Assembly: GCF_006265095.1 (NCBI RefSeq)
Contig: NZ_VCNK01000002.1
Coordinates: forward strand, 17,262 to 81,261
DNA: 64,000 nucleotides
Source: Phaeobacter sp. B1627
GTDB taxonomy: Bacteria > Pseudomonadota > Alphaproteobacteria > Rhodobacterales > Rhodobacteraceae
Reading direction: 5' to 3'
Within the stretch, counting starts at the first letter, position 1; each line of letters opens with the position of its first letter. Of this stretch, positions 19,948 to 28,371 are shown one piece after another. The position numbers and the translations under genes were made by a program. A model generated the notes under the pieces. It was not told the DNA's origin and made no database searches. It was given only the letters and a program-made list of their open reading frames with translations.

Positions 19948-20430
19948 ATGATACAGAGTGTTCGCCATCCTTTTCGCCCGGCCAAAACGGCGCCGCTCAT
20001 CGCGGTTGTCGGTGTTGTGGCGGTCTCTGCGCTGATGACGTTCGGCACTGTCGACGCTGTTCTGGCCCAGACGACGCAGGGCGATAGCGAGGTGCCACAG
20101 GCGGAGGGTGACGGCAAGAGCCTGATGGAGCGCGGGGCGGATCTCTTTCTCAGGGGGCTGCGCCGGGAAATGGAGCCGGCGCTGGAGGACGCGGCGCGGC
20201 TGTTCGCGGAGATCGGCCCCGCCCTGCGCGAGTTTCTGGCCGAGATGGGGCCTGCGTTGGCGGCTATTGCGGAGCAGGTCGAGGACTGGAGCCTCTATGA
20301 GCGGCCCGAGATCCTTGAGAACGGAGATATCATCATGCGCCGCAAGCGCCCGCTCCCGGACGCGCATCCACCTGCAGAAACGCCGCCCGGCGATCGGGGC
20401 GATCCGGGGGAGGGCAGCATCGAACTCTGA
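19948..20430 (+). CDS. Exported hypothetical helical protein
   Basis: 160-residue protein with a signal peptide (about residues 1-40, cleavage near AVLA-QTT). The mature N-terminal half is a predicted amphipathic helix pair (LMERGADLFLRGLRREMEPALEDAARLFAEIGPALREFLAEMGPALAAI), followed by YERPEILENGDIIMRRKRP and a proline-rich tail. The start ATG follows GAGGGAGAG. Homologues are often mislabelled AAA+ family ATPase, but no Walker motifs are present. Probably periplasmic; function unknown. Confidence 0.7.
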   Translation: MIQSVRHPFRPAKTAPLIAVVGVVAVSALMTFGTVDAVLAQTTQGDSEVPQAEGDGKSLMERGADLFLRGLRREMEPALEDAARLFAEIGPALREFLAEMGPALAAIAEQVEDWSLYERPEILENGDIIMRRKRPLPDAHPPAETPPGDRGDPGEGSIEL

Positions 20431-20534
20431 CCAGCGGGCGCACGAGGGTGCACTGGATCGCACTGGCCGCATCGGGGGAAGCAGGTGGTGCTCTGCGTCA
20501 GCAGAGGGCAGCCGCGCGGGGGGGGAGGGGCGGC

Positions 20535-22202
20535 TCAGCCCTCGGCCATCAGATCGCCGCGTTTGCCGTCGACCGTGACCCGAACGTCGGCATCCAGCGC
20601 GTTGACAAGCGACATCAGCCGGGCACGCGCAACCTCGCCAAACAGCGCCGTGCCGGATGCGGGCAGTTCCACATGCAGCAAGCGTTTGCGCGGCTGCCAG
20701 CGCAATGTCCCGATGTCGCGGTCCTCGCCGACCATCAGCATCGCACCAAAACGCATGGCCTTGCCGAGGATTTCGGCTTCCTTTTGCTGCTCTGGCGCCA
20801 GCAGATCGTAGAGATGCTCGAAATGGGTGCCCTGGCGTTTGTTGCGGTAGCGATGCAGCAGCGCCAGACCGAGGAAAATACGCTCCGAATGTTTCAGCCC
20901 GCCCAGATTGGCGCGGGTGGCATTGTCGAAACAGACCTCGGCGCGGTAGTCGGGATGGGCCCGCCAGCTGACATCATGCAGAAGGCTCGCGGCCTTCACC
21001 AGCCGCATCTTGGCGTAGGGGCTGCCGGAAAACAGAGGTTTGACAAAGCCATAGAGCGTTTTGCCAAAGCCCGGCACCCGCGCGTCCTTGGCTTCGGCAA
21101 AGCGCGCCGCCTCAATCAGCGGATCCCGTTCGCGCAGCCGGTCCGGCATCTGTTCATACAGAAGCCCCTCGCGCAGACCATAGCTGGAGACGGCAATATC
21201 CTTGGGGCGGAACGTCTTGACCAGCCGCGACAGCACGTCGATGGCATAGGGCACCAGCGCCATCCGGGTGGAGGAAATCCCGCAATCGCTGCGCAGCTTG
21301 TCGAGATCGTTCTTCTCGATGAATTTCGCGGTCTCGCGCACGTCCTTTGCCGTCATGCGGTATTCGTGCTGCACCGTCAGCGGGTAGCTGCGCCGCAGCA
21401 TGTCAAGGCGCGCAATGGCCCGCCAGCTGCCACCGACCAGAAACAGCCGGTCGCGCTGATCGCCCATCTGGTCGCGCAGGGACAGCATGACCTCATCGAT
21501 GTGCTTCTTGCGGCCCTGACGTCCGCCCTCGATTTCCTTGAGCTTGAGCGGCCCGAGGTTCGAGGTGACGCATTTGCCGACGATACCGCCCTGGATCTCT
21601 GCCAGCTCCATGGAGGAGCCGCCGATGTCACAGATCAGCCCGTAGGCACCGGGCCAGCCCAGCAACACCCCCTGCGCCGACAGGCGGGCCTCTTCCTCGC
21701 CGGTGATGACCCGGATGCGCAGCCCGGTGGCGGCTTCGACCTCGGTGCAGAACTCCGGCCCGTCGTTGGCATCGCGCACCGCAGCGGTGGCCACCACATG
21801 CAGCTTGTCCGGCAAAAGACCATCCGCGAGGGCCTGAAACCGCTGCAGCGCGGCCAGGGCGCGGGCCCGCCCCTTGGGATTGAGCTTGCCGGTTTCCGAC
21901 AGGCCGGCCCCAAGGGCGCACATGATTTTCTCGTTGTAGAAATAGGCAGGGCTGCGCGCCGCGCCGTCAAAGATCACCAGCCGCACCGAGTTCGAACCCA
22001 CATCCACCACCCCGATCCGCTCCAGCGCGCGGGCGTCGGGATCGTTGAAGAGCGGATGCCCGAAGGGACCCCAATCCTCTGCTGTGGCCGCGGGCTCTGC
22101 CGTCGGGGGAGGCAGGTCGGCGGCGCGTCCGTCCGCGGAATCGCTGCCTGAATTCGGGCTGCCCGCTGCGGGCTCGGTCGGGGCTTCTGGCAGGATCGTC
22201 AT
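20535..22202 (-). CDS. ppx: Ppx/GppA-family exopolyphosphatase
   Basis: 555-residue protein of the ASKHA-fold Ppx/GppA phosphatases, cleaving inorganic polyphosphate or pppGpp. Motifs: GVVDVGSNSVRLVIFD (phosphate 1), VVATAAVRDA, VITGEEEARLSAQGV and LICDIGGSSMELAEI (phosphate 2). The C-terminal HD-like helical part includes HDVSWRAHPDYRAEV. An extra acidic/proline-rich N-terminal tail of about 55 residues precedes the fold and may be partly untranslated if a later start is used. It is followed on the same strand by nothing closer than 100 bp; hdaA lies upstream. Confidence 0.9.
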   Translation of the reverse strand: MTILPEAPTEPAAGSPNSGSDSADGRAADLPPPTAEPAATAEDWGPFGHPLFNDPDARALERIGVVDVGSNSVRLVIFDGAARSPAYFYNEKIMCALGAGLSETGKLNPKGRARALAALQRFQALADGLLPDKLHVVATAAVRDANDGPEFCTEVEAATGLRIRVITGEEEARLSAQGVLLGWPGAYGLICDIGGSSMELAEIQGGIVGKCVTSNLGPLKLKEIEGGRQGRKKHIDEVMLSLRDQMGDQRDRLFLVGGSWRAIARLDMLRRSYPLTVQHEYRMTAKDVRETAKFIEKNDLDKLRSDCGISSTRMALVPYAIDVLSRLVKTFRPKDIAVSSYGLREGLLYEQMPDRLRERDPLIEAARFAEAKDARVPGFGKTLYGFVKPLFSGSPYAKMRLVKAASLLHDVSWRAHPDYRAEVCFDNATRANLGGLKHSERIFLGLALLHRYRNKRQGTHFEHLYDLLAPEQQKEAEILGKAMRFGAMLMVGEDRDIGTLRWQPRKRLLHVELPASGTALFGEVARARLMSLVNALDADVRVTVDGKRGDLMAEG

Positions 22203-22362
22203 ACGGGCTCCGGACGTTTTGACTTTGGAAAGAATGGTCTATTGGATCGGTCAGGTCAATTCAGCAGAGGTGACCCAGGGAGAAATGCGTACCGCAAGGA
22301 GGGCAGGGGATGCGGGCCGCAAGGTGACTTGCAAGATGGGCAGGGGATGCGATCGCCGGGGC

Positions 22363-23070
22363 TCAGCCCTCCCGGCGGTCGGGTTTGCGGTCTTCGGTCT
22401 TGCGATCTGCGGCCATCATCTGGATCGCCAGCGCCCGCGACAGGGTGCGGTGTTCGGCCAGCGCCAACCGGTCCAGCCGGTCCACCACCGCCTGTGCGGC
22501 GGCAAAGGATCTGTCCATCCGCCCAACCAGATAGGGGATCACATCGGGTTTCGGCGTGATCTGACGGTCGTTGAACAGTTTTGCCAACACCACCGCCAGC
22601 AGCGCATCATCGGGGGGATCGAGGGCGGCGTGGGTGGCGGCCTGCACCCGGCTTTGCAGATCCGCAAGCCCGAGCCCCCAGAGATTCGGCGCAGGCCGGC
22701 CGGTCATCATCAGCCGGTGGCCATGGGTCAGAACCATATTGTGGAGGTGAAACAGCGCCTTCTGCGCCGGGCCGTCTTCCGCGATCTCGGGCACGTCCTC
22801 GACCACCACCGGCCCTTTGGCGAGGCCGGGCACCGCCGCCTCGGTGAGGGTCTGCGCCGGGATCACCCGGGCGCCGCTGTCGCGGGCCCAGACATGGGCG
22901 AGGTGGGTCTTGCCCGAGCCCTTGGGGCCGGTCAGCACCAGCTTGCCCGAGGGCCAGGCGAAATTCATGTCAATCAGCGCCACCGCCATCGCGTTCGAGG
23001 GGGCCACAAAAAAGTCATCCCGCCCCAGCGCAGGTTTCGCCGGGAGATCAAAGCTCAGCTGTTCGGACAT
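22363..23070 (-). CDS. hdaA: DnaA-inactivator homologue HdaA
   Basis: 235-residue DnaA-like AAA+ protein without a DNA-binding domain. The N-terminal QLSFDLP (residues 4-10) is the sliding-clamp binding motif used by Hda. Walker A is TGPKGSGKTHL (K54), Walker B is the VVVEDVPEI region, and the AAA+ lid is VGRMDRSFAAAQAVVDRLD. It would bind the DNA-loaded clamp and stimulate ATP hydrolysis by DnaA after initiation. Lies 12 bp downstream of the permease gene on the minus strand, an arrangement seen in other alphaproteobacteria. Confidence 0.9.
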   Translation of the reverse strand: MSEQLSFDLPAKPALGRDDFFVAPSNAMAVALIDMNFAWPSGKLVLTGPKGSGKTHLAHVWARDSGARVIPAQTLTEAAVPGLAKGPVVVEDVPEIAEDGPAQKALFHLHNMVLTHGHRLMMTGRPAPNLWGLGLADLQSRVQAATHAALDPPDDALLAVVLAKLFNDRQITPKPDVIPYLVGRMDRSFAAAQAVVDRLDRLALAEHRTLSRALAIQMMAADRKTEDRKPDRREG

Positions 23071-23081
23071 TGTCGGTCTGC

Positions 23082-24209
23082 TTATTCCACATCTGCGCGG
23101 GACGGCGCGTCCCGGTGTGTCTGTCCCTGATAAAGACGACTGTCCAGATACTGGTCCACGGCAAAACGTGCAACCACTCCGATTGCGGCCGCCACAGGCA
23201 CCGCCACCAGCATGCCGACAAATCCGAACAATGCGCCAAACACCGACAGCGCCAGCAACAGCCAGACCGGATGCAGCCCGACGGAATCGCCGACCAGCTT
23301 GGGGGTCAGGAAGTTGCCTTCGACGAACTGGCCAAGAAAGAAGATCCCCGCCACCAGCGCGATGCGGATCCAGTCGGTGCCCTGGCGGATCATCTCGCCG
23401 TCGGCACCCTCGAGCGCGCCCCAGAACTGAAACAGCGCCAGCCCGATGGCCAGCACGCCGCCGATGATCGACCCGAGATAGGGGATGAAGGTCACCAGCC
23501 CCGCGACAAACCCGACGGCGAGACCGAAGTTCAGCCCGACGGCCATCAGCGCCACCGCATAATAGGTGCCGAGAATGACACAGACCGTGCCCATGCCACG
23601 GATGAACGACGACAGGACCTCGTCAATTTCACGCGCCAGCCGCCGGATGACGGGGGCATGATCGCGCGGCAGCAACGCGTCGATCCGGGTCACCATCCGG
23701 TCCCAGTCGACCAGCAGATAGACCGACACCACCGGCACGATCACGATCAGCACCACAACATTCAAAAGCGACAGCGCGGAGCCGACAAAGGTCTGCAGCA
23801 GGGTCACGCTCTTGTCCTGCAGCATCTTCCACAGGCCGGACAGGGCCTCGTTCATCTGGCTGCTGCCGTCAAACAGCGCGGGGAAGCGGTCCGTGGCAAA
23901 GGCGCGCAGATTGGCCCAGGCCTCGGGCAGGGTCTGCACCAGATCGATGAGCTGGTTCACCAGCATCGGAATGATCAGCAGCAGGAACAGCAGGAATATC
24001 AAGACTGCGGCAACGGTGATCACCGCGGTCGCCCCCTCGCGGCTCAGGCCAGCGCGCTCCAGCCGGTCGGCCAGCGGGTCGATCATATAGGCGATGGCGC
24101 CGCCCAGGATGAAGGGCAGCAGCACATTGCCGAGCGCCCACATCACCACGGAGAAGATCACCAGGGCGAGGCCCCAGTATGTCAGTTGCTTGCTGGCGGG
24201 CAGGGCCAT
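23082..24209 (-). CDS. AI-2E/PerM-family inner-membrane transporter
   Basis: 375-residue membrane protein with 7-8 hydrophobic segments: two N-terminal helices (YWGLALVIFSVVMWALG, LPFILGGAIAYMIDPLADRL), a long central soluble helix region, and the C-terminal conserved GLVTFIPYLGSIIGGVLAIGLAL and LVGDSVGLHPVWLLLALSVFGALFGFVG blocks typical of this family. The start MALPASKQL is chosen because the 46-residue upstream extension is not family-like. Probably cotranscribed with hdaA (12-bp gap). Family members export ions or small molecules; the substrate is unknown. Confidence 0.85.
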   Translation of the reverse strand: MALPASKQLTYWGLALVIFSVVMWALGNVLLPFILGGAIAYMIDPLADRLERAGLSREGATAVITVAAVLIFLLFLLLIIPMLVNQLIDLVQTLPEAWANLRAFATDRFPALFDGSSQMNEALSGLWKMLQDKSVTLLQTFVGSALSLLNVVVLIVIVPVVSVYLLVDWDRMVTRIDALLPRDHAPVIRRLAREIDEVLSSFIRGMGTVCVILGTYYAVALMAVGLNFGLAVGFVAGLVTFIPYLGSIIGGVLAIGLALFQFWGALEGADGEMIRQGTDWIRIALVAGIFFLGQFVEGNFLTPKLVGDSVGLHPVWLLLALSVFGALFGFVGMLVAVPVAAAIGVVARFAVDQYLDSRLYQGQTHRDAPSRADVE

Positions 24210-24329
24210 GAGACAGCGACCTCGCTGATGTTGCGCAGGCCACGGGCCTGCAGGGAGGGGTGCCCCTGTGATCGCCCATAGGTCATGGAGTTGCAAGAGA
24301 GAGTTGACCTGCCCGTCGCGTGCATCAGG

Positions 24330-24434
24330 GAGCTGCGCCCGCAGCACATCAGGAGCGGCGCGGCATCAGGCAGGGAACGGCGCGGTATCAGGCAGGGAGC
24401 GGCGGCGGCCATCAGGGCGGAGCGGCGGCGGCGC
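24330..24434. repeat. Imperfect GC-rich tandem repeats between kinase and permease genes
   Basis: The unit ATCAGGCAGGGAACGGCGCG recurs with changes (core ATCAGG...GCGGCG) about four times between the kinase stop and the permease start. No gene seen. Confidence 0.6.
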
Positions 24435-26177
24435 TCAGCGGCGAGGCGAGAGCAGCGGCGTCAGCACCCGAAGCAGATCAGATTGACGCAGGGGCTTGGC
24501 CAGACAGCCATCAAACCCGGCCTCGCGGTATTCGCGGGTCTGTTCGGCAAAGGCGTTGCCGGTCACCGCCAGACAGAGCGCGTTATCGGCCGTTTCGGCA
24601 CCGGAGCGACCGGTGCGAAACAGGTCCTGCAGCTGTTTGAGCACCTCGGTTCCGCTGAGCACCGGCATCTGAATATCCAGCATCAGCACATCATAGCAGG
24701 TGGCGACCGCGCGGCCATAGGCGTCGCCGCCATCCCGCGCCGTGTCGACGATCGCCCCCAAATGTTCCAGCATCTTGGTCAGAACCATACGGTTGGCGGC
24801 GCTGTCATCGGCGACCAGAACCCGCTTTCCGCGCAGCAACTGCGGCAGGGAATCGCTGCGGCTGACCGGAGCCGCAGCGCGCGGCTTTTGGGGTTCGGTG
24901 ATCGGCATCGGCAGGGTCAGATGAACGGTGGTGCCCTCGCCATAGCTGCTCTCGGCGCGGATGCGGCCGTTCATCAGCTCCACGATCTGCTGCACGATCG
25001 CCATCCCGAGGCCGGTGCCCCCCTTGTCGCGCGCGGTGATCGCATCGGCCTGCACGAAGGGTTTGAACAAATGTTCCATTGCGTCCGGCGCAATGCCGCA
25101 GCCGCTGTCACGGATCTGGATCTGCAGCCCCTGCGGGCTGCCGCGCAGACAGAGCGTGACAGAGCCCGCATCGGTGAATTTGACCGCGTTGCTCAACAGG
25201 TTGCCGAGGACCTGCGCCAGGCGGAAACTGTCGCCCAGCCGCATTTCGCCCACCGGCACATCGACGAACCGGAGATTGAGATCCACGTTCTTGGCGGCGG
25301 CATTGGCGGAGAACAGCTTGGCCACGTCATGGACCATGTCGCGCAGATCAAAGGGGGCGGGGATCAGTTCCAGCTTGCCCGCGTCGATCTTGGCGATGTC
25401 GAGCGCATCGTTCAGCAACCGGTAGAGGTTCTGCGCCGAGCGGTTCACCGCCCGCAGCAGCTCGGTCTGATCCTGCGGCGGCGTGGCCGGTTGCGCCGCC
25501 CCCTGCATCAGCAGGTCCACCGAACCGATGATGCCATTGAGAGGCGTGCGGATTTCATGGCTCATATTGGCCAGCCAGGATTTCCGCGCCTCCGCATCCT
25601 GGCGGGCCTGCGCCTCCGCCGTGCGGGCCTGATGAAGCGCCAGCCTGCAGCCGATGCGCTGGTCTACGCAGGTCGCGATCTGTTGCAGCCTCTGCAGGTC
25701 GCCGTCGCTCCAGTCGCGCGGACCGCTGTCAAGTACACAGAGGGCGCCGATCGGGGTGCCGTCGGCCAGGTGAACCGGTACGCCGAGGCCGGACAGGGAT
25801 GTGGCAGCATCCGCATCCGTATCCGTATCTGAGCCGGAGCCGGATTGCGCGGTGAACAGGGTTGGCAGCAGGGCAGAGGGATGAATTCGACCGATCCGAA
25901 CTGCGTCATCGGTGGCCAGGATATGGGCAAAGAAGATCCGCACCAGCGCCATCTGCAGCAGGTCAGCCTCGCGCCCGGCGGTGCCGACTGCGCTTTTGAC
26001 GGCAATGCCATCGTCACTGCGCGCCGCGAAGGCCAGAACCACCGTCGGCGCCTGCAAAACCTCGGCGGACAGGCCGGACAATGTGTCAAACACCGGATCT
26101 GGGTCGGCATCCAGGAGCCCAAGCTTCCGGATCAGAATATCGATAGCATCTGGTCTCAGCGTGACTGAATGATTCAT
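24435..26177 (-). CDS. Soluble hybrid sensor histidine kinase with GAF-like input and receiver domain
   Basis: 580-residue cytoplasmic kinase without membrane segments. Order: GAF-like sensor (residues about 20-185, with GVPVHLADGTPIGALCVLD), a helix, HisKA with phosphorylatable H207 in MSHEIRTPLNG, HATPase with N330 in NLLSNAVKF and glycine boxes DSGCGIA and GGTGLGMAIV, then a C-terminal receiver domain (VLVADDSAANRM, acceptor D501 in MLDIQMP, lysine in CLAKPLR). No histidine phosphotransfer domain or adjacent regulator, so its partner lies elsewhere. A short Ser/Gly/Asp repeat (SGSGSDTDTDADAA) interrupts the sensor domain. Confidence 0.9.
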   Translation of the reverse strand: MNHSVTLRPDAIDILIRKLGLLDADPDPVFDTLSGLSAEVLQAPTVVLAFAARSDDGIAVKSAVGTAGREADLLQMALVRIFFAHILATDDAVRIGRIHPSALLPTLFTAQSGSGSDTDTDADAATSLSGLGVPVHLADGTPIGALCVLDSGPRDWSDGDLQRLQQIATCVDQRIGCRLALHQARTAEAQARQDAEARKSWLANMSHEIRTPLNGIIGSVDLLMQGAAQPATPPQDQTELLRAVNRSAQNLYRLLNDALDIAKIDAGKLELIPAPFDLRDMVHDVAKLFSANAAAKNVDLNLRFVDVPVGEMRLGDSFRLAQVLGNLLSNAVKFTDAGSVTLCLRGSPQGLQIQIRDSGCGIAPDAMEHLFKPFVQADAITARDKGGTGLGMAIVQQIVELMNGRIRAESSYGEGTTVHLTLPMPITEPQKPRAAAPVSRSDSLPQLLRGKRVLVADDSAANRMVLTKMLEHLGAIVDTARDGGDAYGRAVATCYDVLMLDIQMPVLSGTEVLKQLQDLFRTGRSGAETADNALCLAVTGNAFAEQTREYREAGFDGCLAKPLRQSDLLRVLTPLLSPRR

Positions 26178-26704
26178 ATGGCAACCGGATCTGTCAAAGG
26201 TCAGAAATGGGGGCGAATTAGTGTCGCGTCGGGACGGGCGTGACAGCGCAACACGGCTGCTGCGTTTGTCGAATTCTGTTCATTAAATACTCAAATTTCG
26301 GGTTAAAGTGGCAAAAAACTATGTTGAATTTAAGGCATTTTAAGAGTGCTTTGCGGAGCTTTATTGCCCGCTTTGCGCTTCTACCCCGCCTGCGGATCCC
26401 AGGCTATGAGGTAGATCGCCTTTTTCCTAGTTTGCCGGAGTGCGCGCTGGTTCGCCCTCATATATTCTGGCTTGCCTTGGGTTGACCTGGGTTGACGTGG
26501 GTTGACCTGGCGCGTCCGACTGGTGGCCACGTCAGGACCTTGAACGGAGCGGCCTCAACAGCTGCCCCAACACGGGCCTCAACACTGGCCTAAAAACTGG
26601 TGCCGAAACCGGCCCGCGCCTTGGATCAAAACAACGGCCTGCGGACAGGTGGCAGAACAGGTGGCTGAACAGGCGGCGGGGGCGGAAAATCCGGCAGCTC
26701 CTGT
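26178..26704. other. Gene-free gap with an AT-rich block and a 10-bp tandem repeat
   Basis: About 527 bp. 26275-26360 is clearly more AT-rich than the surroundings (TTAAATACTCAAATTTCGGG, TTGAATTTAAGGCATTTTAA). It may hold promoters or a decayed sequence. At 26481-26510 the 10-bp unit GTTGACCTGG is repeated three times (middle copy GTTGACGTGG). One 81-codon frame exists but has no ribosome binding site or recognisable protein features. Confidence 0.5.
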
Positions 26705-28069
26705 TCAGGCGATGCGCACGCCCTGTCGTTTCAATTCCGTCTGAACCTCTGAAATCGCCAGGGAATCGAGCGCGCAGTCAGCCTTGACCGAGAGGGCGGC
26801 GGCGATTCCCGCGCCCTGACCGGCCACGGCGCAGCAGGCCATGTTCCGGGTTGCCGCATGGGCGATCCGGTCGCCGCCGATGGCACGGCCGGTGACCAGC
26901 AGACCCTCGACCTGTTTCGGCAGCATGGCGCGATAGGGGATCTGCATGTAGCGCCCGGTGGTGGGCAGGATCAGCACGCCGTAGCCGTCGATGAACTCCG
27001 GGTAGATGCCGATGCTGTCGTCGAAGCGGCCCTGCTCGCGGACATCTGCCTCGGTCATATTGTACTGCGCATCGAGCTTGCGGGTGTCGCGGATGCCGAT
27101 GGTCATGCCGAAGTTGCGCAGCCGGGCGCCGCCGCAGCCGGGCGTATAGTACTTGAGCGCATTGATCGCATGCATCGCCTGTTTGCGGCCCTCGATCTCA
27201 AACCGGGTCATGCTGTCGGGGTCGGTGCCGTCGCAGCCTGCGAGATGCACCAGGTTCATATAGGTCATCTCGCCCGAGTCATGCACCGCGCCCCAGGTGC
27301 CGCCGATGGTGTTGAGATGCGCCGGGATCAGCCCGTCCTTCAGCGCCTGCGCAAAGGGTTTGGCGAGGAAGGGCGAGAACATGTCGTCCTCCTTGCCCGA
27401 GGTCTCCACCTGCCATTCGCCCGTGGACCAGTCCTTGTAGGTCTGGGGGTCGGCCTTGACGCCCTCCATGAATTTCTGCTTGTCGACGCCTGCGATGTGG
27501 AACATGACGCTGGCGGCCTGCATCTCCTCGACCGGAGTCTTGATCGTCGGCGCCCCCATCATCCGGGCGATATCCGCATCGCCGGTGGCGTCGATCACCC
27601 GTTTCGCCAGGATCGCCTCGCGGCCGGCCTTTGATTCCACGATCACCCCGGTGATCCGCTTGCCCTCGCGGAGCGGCGCCACATACATGCGGTGCAGCAT
27701 CGGGTGGATGCCTGCCTCCTCAATCAGCTGGTCGGCCACCAGTTTGAACCCTTCGGCGTCCAGCTCGTAGGACAGCGACTGGCTTTCGGGCGTGGCCGCA
27801 TCCATCGCCTTGGCGCGCTCCTCGAATTCCCAGCCGATGCCGCCGGCCTCCACCGTTTCCGCGTGGCGATACCAGGCAAAGCCCTCGACGCCGACGGCGG
27901 TAATATTGCCGCCGAAACAGCCGAACCGCTCCAGCAGCGTCACCGCGACACCGGTGCGGGCCGCCGCAAGCGCCGCCGCCAGCCCGCCGGGGCCGGAGCC
28001 GACCACTAGGACATCGGTCCGGTGAATGACATCAATCTCACGCGCGGGTTCGGTGATCGTCTGGCTCAT
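26705..28069 (-). CDS. FAD-dependent oxidoreductase (FAD_oxidored family)
   Basis: 454-residue flavoprotein. N-terminal Rossmann motif DVLVVGSGPGGLAAALAAARTGVAVTLLERFGCFGGN, the second FAD motif RVIDATGDADIARMMGAP, and C-terminal GLLVTGRAIGGDRIAHAATRNMACCAVAGQGAGIAAAL are those of the family that includes many uncharacterised dehydrogenases of plant- or algal-derived compounds. A CxG pair (TPGCGGARLRNFGMTIGIRDTR) is also typical. Single gene on the minus strand with an operator-like palindrome 45 bp upstream, so probably substrate-induced. Natural substrate unknown. Confidence 0.85.
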   Translation of the reverse strand: MSQTITEPAREIDVIHRTDVLVVGSGPGGLAAALAAARTGVAVTLLERFGCFGGNITAVGVEGFAWYRHAETVEAGGIGWEFEERAKAMDAATPESQSLSYELDAEGFKLVADQLIEEAGIHPMLHRMYVAPLREGKRITGVIVESKAGREAILAKRVIDATGDADIARMMGAPTIKTPVEEMQAASVMFHIAGVDKQKFMEGVKADPQTYKDWSTGEWQVETSGKEDDMFSPFLAKPFAQALKDGLIPAHLNTIGGTWGAVHDSGEMTYMNLVHLAGCDGTDPDSMTRFEIEGRKQAMHAINALKYYTPGCGGARLRNFGMTIGIRDTRKLDAQYNMTEADVREQGRFDDSIGIYPEFIDGYGVLILPTTGRYMQIPYRAMLPKQVEGLLVTGRAIGGDRIAHAATRNMACCAVAGQGAGIAAALSVKADCALDSLAISEVQTELKRQGVRIA

Positions 28070-28093
28070 CTGTGCGGCCTCCGGGGAAAACTC

Positions 28094-28125
28094 GAACCAC
28101 GATGCGAAATCCTGAACCGTGGTTC
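28094..28125 (-). promoter_or_regulatory. Operator-like palindrome upstream of the FAD oxidoreductase
   Basis: Perfect 12-bp palindrome GAACCGTGGTTC (28114-28125) preceded by a half-site GAACCACG (28094-28101), which is also the exact inverse of CGTGGTTC (28118-28125), 16 bp between arms. It overlaps a possible minus-strand -35 TTGAAC. Fits binding of a dimeric or tetrameric regulator encoded elsewhere. Confidence 0.5.
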
Positions 28126-28165
28126 AAGTCTTGATTGCCGCCCGGGATTGCCACCTGACATTGCA

Positions 28166-28268
28166 GGGGGTCACAGGGGCACGGGGGCACCGGGGGAACA
28201 GGGGCGCACAGGGGGAGGCATACGGGCGGGGTGCATACGGGAGGCGCACGGGGGGGCGCATGGCGGTG
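28166..28268 (+). repeat. Regular guanine-run array (possible G-quadruplex) upstream of proS
   Basis: In the 302-bp divergent gap, runs of 4-5 G occur at 28166, 28176, 28183, 28192, 28201 and 28211, each separated by 3-6 nt, then continue as GGG/GGGG runs to 28257. The spacing is near 9-10 bp. No gene is seen here. Confidence 0.65.
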
Positions 28269-28371
28269 CGCCGCGCAGGGTGCGGTCGGGTGCGGCGATG
28301 ATCTCGGCTCTTGTCTGACCCAGCCACACCTTCTACACCGGGCCAAACCAATTTTACCGCACGGAGCCAAC

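Noticed and set aside
20448..22151. Plus-strand frame of 567 codons opposite the Ppx/GppA gene
   Set aside because: Shadow of the real minus-strand gene, which has all phosphatase motifs.
26240..26485. 81-codon frame in the AT-rich gap
   Set aside because: No ribosome binding site, no domain, unusual composition; more likely non-coding.
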